A model generated the notes under the pieces. The model saw nothing but the letters and a program-made list of their open reading frames with translations, was not told where the DNA came from and ran no database searches. Below, one piece after another: positions 1 to 5,328 of a stretch of DNA of 5,347 nucleotides (its first letter is position 1; every line of letters starts with the position of its first letter). The stretch covers positions 1-5,347 of the forward strand of contig NCRO01000390.1 in NCBI GenBank assembly GCA_002849045.2. The letters are read 5' to 3'. The position numbers and the translations under genes were made by a program. This DNA is from Candidatus Sediminicultor secundus (GTDB lineage Bacteria; Atribacterota; JS1; SB-45; 34-128).

Positions 1-248
1 TGTTTGGTCAGCTTCACCCTATTGGGACAATCCCGGCTTCCCTGTTATTAGGAGCGCTTCTTACCGGAGCAAATAAGATGCAAAGAGTAGTGCAAGTGCC
101 TTCTGCATTAATTGGCGCTTTAAACGGTCTGATTGTACTCTTTGTAGTAGGAAGCGAGTATCTGCGTCGCAGTCAGACTCAGCGGATGGAACGAACTGCA
201 AAAGTGAAAAATATTTCTAAAAATAAAAATAAAATGGAGAGCAAATAA
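1..248 (+). CDS. ABC importer permease, C-terminal part (BMP/nucleoside type, first permease)
   Basis: This is the 3' end of an inner-membrane permease; the 5' end lies outside the window. Reading from base 3 gives 81 codons with no stop until TAA at 246-248. The visible protein starts FGQLHPIGTIPASLLLGALL, followed by TGANKMQRVVQVPSALIGAL and then a hydrophobic segment NGLIVLFVVGSEYLRR. A substrate-pore helix, a conserved NKMQ..VQVP loop and a last membrane helix ending in a basic cytoplasmic tail are the usual end of BPD_transp_2 permeases of the YufP/RnsC type (family knowledge). The last 25 or so residues are Lys/Arg/Asn-rich and look like an unstructured tail. The stop overlaps the start of the next permease by one base (TAATG), which indicates translational coupling. 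The two permeases should form a heterodimeric channel. Family assignment is strong; the exact substrate cannot be read from this part. Confidence 0.88.
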   Translation, partial: FGQLHPIGTIPASLLLGALLTGANKMQRVVQVPSALIGALNGLIVLFVVGSEYLRRSQTQRMERTAKVKNISKNKNKMESK

Positions 249-1165
249 TGGAAGTAATTATTATCGGAATAGCAAGATCTGCAATTCGCCTTGCAACACC
301 ATATCTATATGCTTCCATTGGGGAAACGATTGGGCAGTTGAGCGGTGTCCTTAATCTTGGGGTAGATGGTGTTATGCTTATGGGAGCCTTTAGTGCTTTC
401 TATACGGTTCTTAAGACCGGTAATCTTATACTTGGTTTATTGGTAGCAATAGTGGTCGGAGGGATATTTGGGCTTTTGATTGCCTTTATTAATGTTACCT
501 TAAAAGCCGAGCAGGGAATCAGCGGAATCGGAGTTTATATATTCGGACTCGGATTAAGTAGTCTTTTGTTTAGAACTATGATAGGAACAGTACAAACAGT
601 AAGCGGTTTTTCTCCTTTGTCTATCCCCTTGCTTTCTAACATTCCAATTGTAGGCGAAATCTTTTTCCAGCAAAATATCCTGGTATATGGTGCATTTGCC
701 CTGGTTCCTATCTCCTGGTTTATATTGAATAAGACACCTTTGGGCCTTAGTATTCGAGCTGTAGGGCAACACCCGGAGGCAGCTGATTCATTAGGGGTTA
801 ATATTGTGCGCATCCGTTATTTAACGGTAATATTGGGTGGAGTGCTCTCGGGGATTGCCGGTGCATCTCTCTCTATTGCACTGCTTAATGTATTTCAGCA
901 AAATTTAACTAATGGGATGGGCTTTATTGCCGTTGCCCTGGTATATTTTGGAGCATGGCGACCGAAAACCGTTCTCATCGGTGCGCTTCTATTCAGCACT
1001 GTAAATGCTATTCAAATATGGGTTCAGGTAAAAGGGATTAATATTCCCTCTGATTTTACCTTAATGATGCCTTATATTGTTACTATCATAGTACTCGCAG
1101 CAATGGCTAAACGCCGTATACATCCACCTGCGGCATTAAACAAACCCTTTGAGCGGGGGGAATAA
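248..1165 (+). CDS. ABC importer permease, second subunit (BMP/nucleoside type, BPD_transp_2)
   Basis: A complete 305-residue integral membrane protein, the usual length for the YufQ/RnsD-like permease that partners the truncated one upstream. Visible family marks are a GETIGQLSGVLNLGVDG block (residues 25-41) followed by MLMGAF, where relatives have GE-x-x-x-x-x-SGVLNLGVEG. A cytoplasmic coupling loop runs from TPLGLSIRAVGQHPEAADSL (163-182) into GVN, and is expected to dock on the ATPase. Near the end, GMGFIAVALVYFGAWRP (223-239) is also characteristic. Hydrophobic stretches suggest about eight or nine membrane helices, with a short basic C-terminus (AKRRIHPP). The ATG at 248 overlaps the previous TAA, and GGAG at 236-239 lies 8 bases upstream, so the start is well supported. 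The likely role is forming the channel for a nucleoside or related small solute; the substrate is inferred from family only. Confidence 0.93.
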   Translation: MEVIIIGIARSAIRLATPYLYASIGETIGQLSGVLNLGVDGVMLMGAFSAFYTVLKTGNLILGLLVAIVVGGIFGLLIAFINVTLKAEQGISGIGVYIFGLGLSSLLFRTMIGTVQTVSGFSPLSIPLLSNIPIVGEIFFQQNILVYGAFALVPISWFILNKTPLGLSIRAVGQHPEAADSLGVNIVRIRYLTVILGGVLSGIAGASLSIALLNVFQQNLTNGMGFIAVALVYFGAWRPKTVLIGALLFSTVNAIQIWVQVKGINIPSDFTLMMPYIVTIIVLAAMAKRRIHPPAALNKPFERGE

Positions 1166-1170
1166 TAAAA

Positions 1171-1177
1171 GAGGAGG
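1171..1177 (+). promoter_or_regulatory. Orphan strong Shine-Dalgarno (GAGGAGG) without a well-placed start
   Basis: GAGGAGG sits 5 bases after the stop of the second permease. It is a better ribosome-binding site than the one used by the binding-protein gene 80 bases further on. The only start codons in reach are GTGs at 1177 and 1180, which are too close. They would open an 18-19 codon lysine-rich frame ending at TAA 1231-1233. The site may be a relic, a leader-peptide site or a ribosome standby site. It is visible in the sequence, but its role is unknown. Confidence 0.35.
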
Positions 1178-1239
1178 TGGTGAATAAAACAAAAAGCTTT
1201 AAAAGAAAAATGTTTTTTTGTACTCTAAAATAAAAAGAT

Positions 1240-1244
1240 AGGAG
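1240..1244 (+). promoter_or_regulatory. Ribosome-binding site of the BMP binding-protein gene
   Basis: AGGAG lies 6 bases before the ATG at 1251 and 9 bases before a second in-frame ATG at 1254. Either could serve as the start; the difference is one methionine. I chose the first because its spacing is closer to optimal. Confidence 0.7.
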
Positions 1245-1250
1245 AATAAA

Positions 1251-2222
1251 ATGATGAAGTGTAAAAAAAATATAATAATTATTATTATGATAAGTATTCT
1301 GGTTTTGTCTCTTGGATTCGGAGCAAATGCGAAAGCCTTCCGGGTAGCATTCATTATGCCAAGCTCTATTAATGATTTTGCCTGGAGCCAGAGTATGTAC
1401 GAAGCTCTGCTTACAATTCAAGAAGAGATGGGTAAGGAAGAATTTCAGTTTGTTTATTCGGAGAGCATGTTTATAGTAGCAGACGCTGCTGCTGCTATTC
1501 GAGACTATGCCAGCGAGGGTTATGATCTGGTAATTGCCCATGGTTCGCAGTATGGTGCCTCTTTAACAGATATTGCTCCTGATTTCCCCAATACAAGTTT
1601 TGCCTGGGGCTCTACCGCTAATGTTTTTACTGATCTTGGAATCACTAATATATTTGCTTATGAACCTTTAGCTGAACAAGGCGGTTATGTTAACGGTGTC
1701 CTGGCAGCAAAACTTTCCGAGAGTAATGTTTATGGAGTAATCGGTCCGATTGAGACCGGTGATGCCAAACGCTATACCGAAGGTTTTAAGTTAGGGATAA
1801 AATCAGTAAAACCGGATGCTAAAGTAAATGTAACCTGGATTGGCTCATATAGTGATGTTGCCCTTGCCTCCGAAGCAGCACAGACTCATATTGATGCCGG
1901 AGCAGATGTTCTTACCGGAACGTCACAGATGACAGTCGGATCAATCGGAGTAGTGAAGCAGAGAGGGGCTCTCTGGTTCGGATATGATGTTGACCAATCT
2001 GCCCTTGCTCCTCAGAATGTGGTCGCAAGTGTAGATGTTGTTTGGGCAGTTGCACTCAGACCAATGATTGAAATGATTAAAAAAGGAGAAAAAGGAGGTA
2101 AAATCTTTACTCTTAGCTTAGCTAACGGCGGCCTTAAAATTATTGTAAATGACCAAGCGTTTGTAGGTAAAACTATTGAGGATATAGTCATGGGAAAGAT
2201 TGAGGTCAAATTAGAGAAGTAA
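1251..2222 (+). CDS. BMP-family (PnrA/TmpC-like) periplasmic substrate-binding protein of ABC importer
   Basis: A 323-residue solute-binding protein that captures the substrate and delivers it to the permease pair. Residues 1-27 form a Sec signal peptide: a basic start (MMKCKK), an Ile-rich core and a likely cut after ANA (25-27), giving mature KAFRVAFIMP. The only cysteine is C4, ahead of the hydrophobic core, so there is no lipobox and the protein should be soluble in the periplasm. Family marks in order are INDFAWSQS (40-48; aspartate and aromatic residues at the usual base-binding position), YDLVIAHGSQYG (91-102), EQGGYVNGVLAAKL (142-155), KRYTEGFKLGIKSVKPDAKV (173-192), DAGADVL (215-221) and GYDVDQSALAP (244-254). 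An aspartate in the last block contacts the ribose in PnrA/TmpC structures (family knowledge). A purine nucleoside is therefore the likeliest ligand, but related proteins bind other small molecules. Length is normal. It sits between the permeases and the ATPase, 85 bp after the former. Confidence 0.93.
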   Translation: MMKCKKNIIIIIMISILVLSLGFGANAKAFRVAFIMPSSINDFAWSQSMYEALLTIQEEMGKEEFQFVYSESMFIVADAAAAIRDYASEGYDLVIAHGSQYGASLTDIAPDFPNTSFAWGSTANVFTDLGITNIFAYEPLAEQGGYVNGVLAAKLSESNVYGVIGPIETGDAKRYTEGFKLGIKSVKPDAKVNVTWIGSYSDVALASEAAQTHIDAGADVLTGTSQMTVGSIGVVKQRGALWFGYDVDQSALAPQNVVASVDVVWAVALRPMIEMIKKGEKGGKIFTLSLANGGLKIIVNDQAFVGKTIEDIVMGKIEVKLEK

Positions 2223-2241
2223 AGAAAGATTAAGAGTGCCC

Positions 2242-3828
2242 ATGCAGAGCTCTGATCTTCATTCTGATATGAAAAGAGATACATCTAAAATAACAAATTT
2301 AACCAGGGTCGAAAAAGTAGAGATGCGGGGAATAGTTAAACAGTTCCCGGGTGTGCTGGCGAATGACCGAATTGATTTTGATGTCCGTGCCGGGGAAGTT
2401 CATACATTACTTGGCGAAAATGGAGCCGGAAAAAGTACCTTGATGAAAATTCTCTATGGCATATATCACCAGGATAAAGGCGAAATTTATGTTAACGAAA
2501 AATTAGTTAACATTCGTTCTCCGCTGGATGCAATTCGACTGGGGATTGGAATGGTACACCAGCATTTTATGCTTGTGCCCACTCTTACTGTAGCAGAAAA
2601 TGTTGCCTTAGGGCTTCGGTCCTCACGAAAATTTCTTCTTGACCTTGATATTGTCTCGGAACGTATTAAAGAACTGGCCAAAGTTCACAAGCTGTATGTT
2701 GACCCGAAGGCAAAAGTATGGCAACTCTCTGTAGGAGAGCAGCAGCGAGTGGAAATAATAAAGATCTTATATCGCGGAGCTTCTCTCCTTATTTTAGATG
2801 AACCGACTGCTGTTCTTACTCCGCAAGAGGTGGAAGAACTCTTTCGCGTCTTGCGGAGTATGCTCAATAAAGGATATACTATTATTTTTATCAGCCATAA
2901 GCTTCGTGAAGTTCTATCATTGAGTGATCGCATAACCATACTGCGTGATGGTCATGTAGTGAAAACTATTTCTGCTGCTGAAGCCACTCAAGAGAAACTT
3001 GCTCGCCTTATGGTGGGGAGAGAAGTTCTTTTTCAAGTTGAACATCCTTCAGTAAAACTTGGGAGAGCAGGTCTTACTTTGGAAGGAGTTTGGGTTCAGG
3101 GAGATGAGGGGTGTCCTGCCCTGCGGGGAATTGACCTGGAAGTATACTCCGGCGAAATTTTGGGAATCGCCGGGGTCTCGGGAAATGGCCAGCGTGAACT
3201 TGCAGAAGTCATTGCAGGTCTGCGCAAACCCACAAAAGGTAAAGTGTTTATTAAGGGGACTGAGGTTACCAATTGGTCTCCTTCACAGCTTCTCGAATAT
3301 GGTCTCTCTTATATTCCCGAAGAACGAATGCGAGATGGGACAATACAAAAATTTACCGTAGAGGAAAATCTGATTCTTAAAGATCATATACACCAACCTT
3401 ATGCTAAGGGAATATTTATGAATTTTAAAAACATTGCCAGGGAAAGTGAACGCCTGATAAGTGACTTTGATATTAGGACTCCTTCCCGCTACACCTCTTT
3501 AAAAAGCCTTTCCGGTGGAAATATCCAGAAATTAATCCTGGCACGGGAACTCTCCCGAAAGCCCAGTGTTCTGGTGGCCGCTCAGCCTACACGCGGCTTA
3601 GACATTAGTGCTACGGAATATGTTCATCGTCAACTGATTGAACAAAGGACAAAATTAAAAACAGCAACTCTTCTTATTTCTGATGACCTGGACGAAATAT
3701 TATCACTCTCTGACCGGATTGCAGTTATCTACGAGGGCAAGATTATGGGAGTGGTAAAGCGAAATAAAGTCAGTGTTGAGGAATTGGGCATGATGATGGG
3801 AGGAGTACATATAGATAAAATAAAATAG
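2242..3828 (+). CDS. ABC importer ATP-binding protein, fused double domain (sugar/nucleoside type)
   Basis: A 528-residue cytoplasmic ATPase with two tandem nucleotide-binding domains, the normal layout for RbsA/MglA/YufO-type importers. Domain 1 has Walker A GENGAGKST (58-66), Q-loop Gln107 in VHQHF, signature LSVGE (162-166), Walker B LLILDE (182-187, catalytic Glu187) and switch His219. Domain 2 is degenerate in the family's usual way. Its Walker A position reads GVSGNGQR (311-318) with no GKS, the signature LSGGNIQ (423-429) is intact, Walker B ends in Gln448 instead of Glu, and Asp481 stands at the switch His position. One site should therefore do most of the hydrolysis. The gene begins 19 bp after the binding-protein stop, so it is co-transcribed. 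The start is uncertain. I chose ATG 2242 with a weak AAGAG 5 bases upstream; GTG 2236 is also possible, as are ATG 2269 and ATG 2323. Homology should begin only near residue 25, leaving a polar N-terminal extension. Substrate class is inferred from the neighbours. Confidence 0.94.
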   Translation: MQSSDLHSDMKRDTSKITNLTRVEKVEMRGIVKQFPGVLANDRIDFDVRAGEVHTLLGENGAGKSTLMKILYGIYHQDKGEIYVNEKLVNIRSPLDAIRLGIGMVHQHFMLVPTLTVAENVALGLRSSRKFLLDLDIVSERIKELAKVHKLYVDPKAKVWQLSVGEQQRVEIIKILYRGASLLILDEPTAVLTPQEVEELFRVLRSMLNKGYTIIFISHKLREVLSLSDRITILRDGHVVKTISAAEATQEKLARLMVGREVLFQVEHPSVKLGRAGLTLEGVWVQGDEGCPALRGIDLEVYSGEILGIAGVSGNGQRELAEVIAGLRKPTKGKVFIKGTEVTNWSPSQLLEYGLSYIPEERMRDGTIQKFTVEENLILKDHIHQPYAKGIFMNFKNIARESERLISDFDIRTPSRYTSLKSLSGGNIQKLILARELSRKPSVLVAAQPTRGLDISATEYVHRQLIEQRTKLKTATLLISDDLDEILSLSDRIAVIYEGKIMGVVKRNKVSVEELGMMMGGVHIDKIK

Positions 3829-3871
3829 GTAAAATGAGGACTGATTCTTTATTTTAGGAGATCTAAAAAAA

Positions 3872-4071
3872 ATGAAAGATACGAAAAAGTCCAAAGAACA
3901 ACTCATTGCTGAATTGGTAGAATCAAAAGAGAAATACCGAACCACATTTGAAAATACTGGTACAGCTGTGATAATTATAGAAGAAGACAAAATAGAGGCA
4001 TCCTCTATGACCCGGAAATAGTAGATGCCTGCCTGAAGCTCTTTAAAGAAAAAGAATTTAAATTCGAATGA
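3872..4071 (+). pseudogene. Collapsed PAS / HD-GYP signalling gene (N- and C-terminal remnants joined out of frame)
   Basis: Two gene ends are visible and the middle is missing. From ATG 3872, with AGGAG at 3856-3860, the frame reads MKDTKKSKEQLIAELVESKE, then KYRTTFENTGTAVIIIEEDK. This is a charged coiled coil running into the first strand of a PAS sensor domain. It breaks into unrelated residues and stops at TAG 4019-4021. In another frame, from about 3994 to TGA 4069-4071, the sequence reads RGILYDPEIVDACLKLFKEK followed by EFKFE. This matches how HD-GYP cyclic-di-GMP phosphodiesterase domains commonly end (ILYDP-x-V-x-A). The parent was probably a PAS-HD-GYP response protein of several hundred residues, and everything between, including the HD and GYP motifs, is gone. 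The remnant cannot sense or hydrolyse anything. It follows the ATPase by 43 bp on the same strand. The PAS half is clear; the HD-GYP assignment rests on a short tail but is persuasive. An assembly collapse is an alternative to a true deletion. Confidence 0.72.
3992..4008 (+). repeat. Perfect 7-bp inverted repeat at the pseudogene junction
   Basis: ATAGAGG, a 3-base CAT loop and CCTCTAT form a perfect hairpin. It lies where the PAS remnant ends and the HD-GYP remnant begins. Part of it encodes the natural GILY of the HD-GYP tail, so the palindrome may be partly coincidental. A hairpin at this place would also suit a deletion endpoint. Confidence 0.6.
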
Positions 4072-4146
4072 ATGAAAGAGAAAATCCTATGGAAAAGAAA
4101 GACCGACTTTTCGAAAAAGAACGGAGATCAGAGGAAGACTGTAGGG

Positions 4147-4207
4147 TGTCATATGGACGGTCTCTTGTCATATTTCCCTGTTTATGCCCCGAGAGAGGAC
4201 CCGTTCC
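4147..4207 (+). repeat. REP-like imperfect inverted repeat region
   Basis: GGACGGTCTC (4155-4164) is an imperfect inverted match of GAGAGGACCCGTTCC (4193-4207), whose reverse complement reads GGAACGGGTCCTCTC. The octamer TGTCATAT occurs directly at 4147-4154 and again at 4166-4173. Units containing GGGACGGT and CTTGTCAT are familiar as dispersed, often transposase-associated intergenic repeats in AT-rich anaerobes; that link is from memory and is inference. No transposase lies nearby. A 68-codon frame from 4068 runs through the region but looks like a by-product. Confidence 0.4.
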
Positions 4208-4275
4208 TAAATCCCTATTATTAGCCAGCCGCATGCGTTCTTCTTATCTTGAAAGAATCAATTTAAGAAAATAAT

Positions 4276-4305
4276 TTGATTAATTCTATCTAAACTTCAT
4301 ATAAT
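4276..4305 (+). promoter_or_regulatory. Sigma-70-type promoter for the downstream hypothetical gene
   Basis: A perfect -10 hexamer TATAAT (4300-4305) lies 18 bases after TTGATT (4276-4281), a 4-of-6 match to the -35 consensus. Transcription would begin near 4312, about 36 bases before the gene's TTG start. The surroundings are AT-rich, which supports promoter activity but also raises the chance of random matches. Confidence 0.6.
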
Positions 4306-4314
4306 AAGTCAGGT

Positions 4315-4333
4315 ATTACTGTAATACTGTAAT
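4315..4333 (+). promoter_or_regulatory. Palindromic tandem repeat at the transcription start, possible operator
   Basis: ATTAC-T-GTAAT (4315-4325) is a perfect 11-bp palindrome, overlapping an imperfect second copy AATAC-T-GTAAT (4323-4333). Equivalently, TACTGTAA is repeated twice in tandem (4317-4332). The repeats begin about 10 bases after the -10 box, where a repressor would block initiation. No regulator gene is visible in the window, so the role is inferred from position only. Confidence 0.35.
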
Positions 4334-4335
4334 CG

Positions 4336-4342
4336 AAGGAGG
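4336..4342 (+). promoter_or_regulatory. Strong ribosome-binding site that fixes a TTG start
   Basis: AAGGAGG ends 5 bases before TTG at 4348. It is the best Shine-Dalgarno of the window and supports the rare TTG as the true start. An internal ATG at 4432 also has GGAGG (4424-4428), but only 3 bases away. Confidence 0.7.
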
Positions 4343-4347
4343 TTATT

Positions 4348-4806
4348 TTGAAAAGATTACCCAAAAAAGATGTGGAACAGTTCTGGAAGAAAAAGGAAGA
4401 GGATATTGGAGAAAAAATTGAGGGGAGGAATATGGCTGAGTTTATCGGTGGCTATCAGAACTTTTCCGGACCGATCCTGGGAATTTTATTCTATACCGAG
4501 AGTGCTTTTTATTTTCAGACTTTTCCCCGGCAAAAATCGCTCTTTTCTTTTATGAGAACTGAGCAACCGGAACGCGAAGAGAACCAGTTAAATTTTCGCA
4601 TTCTCTGGTCCGATGTAGAGAAGATCGATATTCCTCCCAGGAAATATCCTTTTCTGGCACTTTTATCTCCTCCGGATTATCGGATTTTTATTGACTATCA
4701 GAGCAACAGGCAAAAAATGACCCTGGCACTTACCATGCACTGTCAGGAGGATCGCAGCAGGTTAATCGATTTTTATAAAGATCGCAAAATAAAAAAGGAA
4801 TGGTAA
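4348..4806 (+). CDS. Hypothetical protein, possible PH/GRAM-like fold
   Basis: I do not recognise this 152-residue protein. The TTG start is supported by a perfect AAGGAGG 5 bases upstream. Residues 1-28 are very highly charged (KRLPKKDVEQFWKKKEEDIG), probably a helix. A core follows with alternating hydrophobic strands: GPILGILFYTESAFYFQTFP (41-60), FRILWSDVEKIDIPP (83-97) and YRIFIDYQSNRQKMTLALTM (111-130), with a closing helix near DRSRLIDFYKDRK (135-147). A pattern of 'G-x-L-x-x-T-x-x-x-x-YF ... W-x-D-I' followed by strands and a last helix is typical of bacterial PH-like/GRAM domains, so that fold is my inference. There is no signal peptide or membrane helix, so it should be cytoplasmic, perhaps peripheral to the membrane. 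It has its own promoter, and no neighbour suggests a pathway. A shorter form from ATG 4432 would remove the charged head and leave the core intact. Codon use looks like the importer genes. Confidence 0.8.
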   Translation: MKRLPKKDVEQFWKKKEEDIGEKIEGRNMAEFIGGYQNFSGPILGILFYTESAFYFQTFPRQKSLFSFMRTEQPEREENQLNFRILWSDVEKIDIPPRKYPFLALLSPPDYRIFIDYQSNRQKMTLALTMHCQEDRSRLIDFYKDRKIKKEW

Positions 4807-4840
4807 ATTATCTGTCAACCGATTGAATTAAACCTGTTTT

Positions 4841-4867
4841 TGGTTGTCATAGGGATGGTTGTGATAG
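4841..4867 (+). repeat. Short imperfect direct repeat (two 12-mers, period 15)
   Basis: TGGTTGTCATAG (4841-4852) is followed by TGGTTGTGATAG (4856-4867), differing at one base. It lies 35 bases after the hypothetical gene's stop. It could be a slippage product or a binding site; there is no further evidence. Confidence 0.45.
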
Positions 4868-5145
4868 TTCAATAATTCGGTAACTTTTTCTCACTTTTTA
4901 TAAGAGGGCTGACAAGTCATAAGTCCAGAGGTTTTTAATGTCTTATCGAATGGTTAGAATATTGTAGGAAAGAGTATTTTAATACACTTTTGTCATATCT
5001 AAAATCCTTTATTTTACAAGGCTTTCAAGAAGGTATTTTCCCACAGGTTTTATACATTTTCCCCATTTGTTAAGTAAGTATTGTTAGTAATAAGCGCATT
5101 GCAATACACCCCTACACTACATTTGTTATCCCTGCTTAAACTTCT

Positions 5146-5184
5146 GTCATTGCGAACTTTCGAAGAAAGCGCGGCAATCTCATC
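5146..5184 (+). repeat. Hairpin-forming dispersed intergenic repeat (CATTGCGA ... GGCAATCTC type)
   Basis: The unit starts GTCATTGCGA and ends GCGCGGCAATCTCATC. It has nested inverted arms: ATTGC (5149-5153) pairs with GCAAT (5174-5178), and CTTTC (5157-5161) pairs with GAAAG (5165-5169) around a GAA loop. This CATTGCGAG...GCAATCTC pattern is a widespread small repeat found between genes in many bacterial genomes (family knowledge, recalled). Only one copy lies in this window. A T-rich tract (5193-5199) follows 14 bases later, so it might also weakly terminate transcription. Confidence 0.65.
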
Positions 5185-5328
5185 TCGCAACTATTTTTTA
5201 AAAAAAGAAGGGTTTTATATACTTTTTGTCGTATTAATATTAAGATGTAGAAAAATTGAAAAAGACTAATTCTTTTAACCATTGGTAGTGATTCAATAAG
5301 GTAAATCTATATTCTTGAAGTGTGACAA

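Larger units (their letters stand above)
4807..5328. other. Gene-free AT-rich stretch
   Basis: About 520 bases follow the hypothetical gene without a credible coding region on either strand. The one longer frame (5081-5269, plus) starts without a ribosome-binding site and runs through a dispersed repeat. The stretch contains a near-perfect direct repeat (4841-4867), a GTATTG/CAATAC inverted pair (5078-5083 and 5102-5107) and the hairpin repeat at 5146-5184. I see no tRNA, riboswitch or strong intrinsic terminator. It resembles decayed intergenic DNA. Confidence 0.6.

Noticed and set aside
1107..1541. A 144-codon minus-strand frame spanning the permease/binding-protein gap.
   Set aside because: It lies opposite two clear genes, and its product has the composition of an antisense shadow with no recognisable domain.
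3059..3361. A 100-codon plus-strand frame inside the ATPase gene.
   Set aside because: It overlaps conserved ATPase domain 2 in another frame and has no own ribosome-binding site or motif.
2242..3828. Missing Walker A lysine and catalytic glutamate in ATPase domain 2, considered as inactivating mutations.
   Set aside because: Degeneracy of the second domain (GNGQ, Gln after Walker B) is standard in this sugar/nucleoside importer ATPase family.
3816..3856. Inverted repeat TAAAATAAA / TTTATTTTA around the ATPase stop, considered as a terminator.
   Set aside because: The arms are only A and T, the stem would be weak, and there is no GC-rich stem or following U-tract. Such matches are expected by chance in this composition.
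4068..4274. A 68-codon plus-strand frame starting ATG 4068, overlapping the HD-GYP remnant's TGA.
   Set aside because: The ATGA overlap is tempting, but there is no ribosome-binding site of note. The product is an unpatterned charged stretch followed by a translation of the REP-like repeat, and the frame is open partly because that region is locally GC-richer.
4832..4845. ACC...GGT mini-hairpin after the hypothetical gene, considered as an intrinsic terminator.
   Set aside because: The stem is only about 4 bp and the T-tract lies in the loop, not after the stem.
5081..5269. A 62-codon plus-strand frame in the gene-free stretch.
   Set aside because: It has no ribosome-binding site, runs straight through the dispersed hairpin repeat and shows no protein-like pattern.
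5240..5328. A minus-strand open frame of about 27 codons ending at TAA (5242-5240), possibly the tail of a gene entering from the right.
   Set aside because: It is too short to distinguish from chance in AT-rich DNA, has no recognisable motif, and its upstream end is the adapter.
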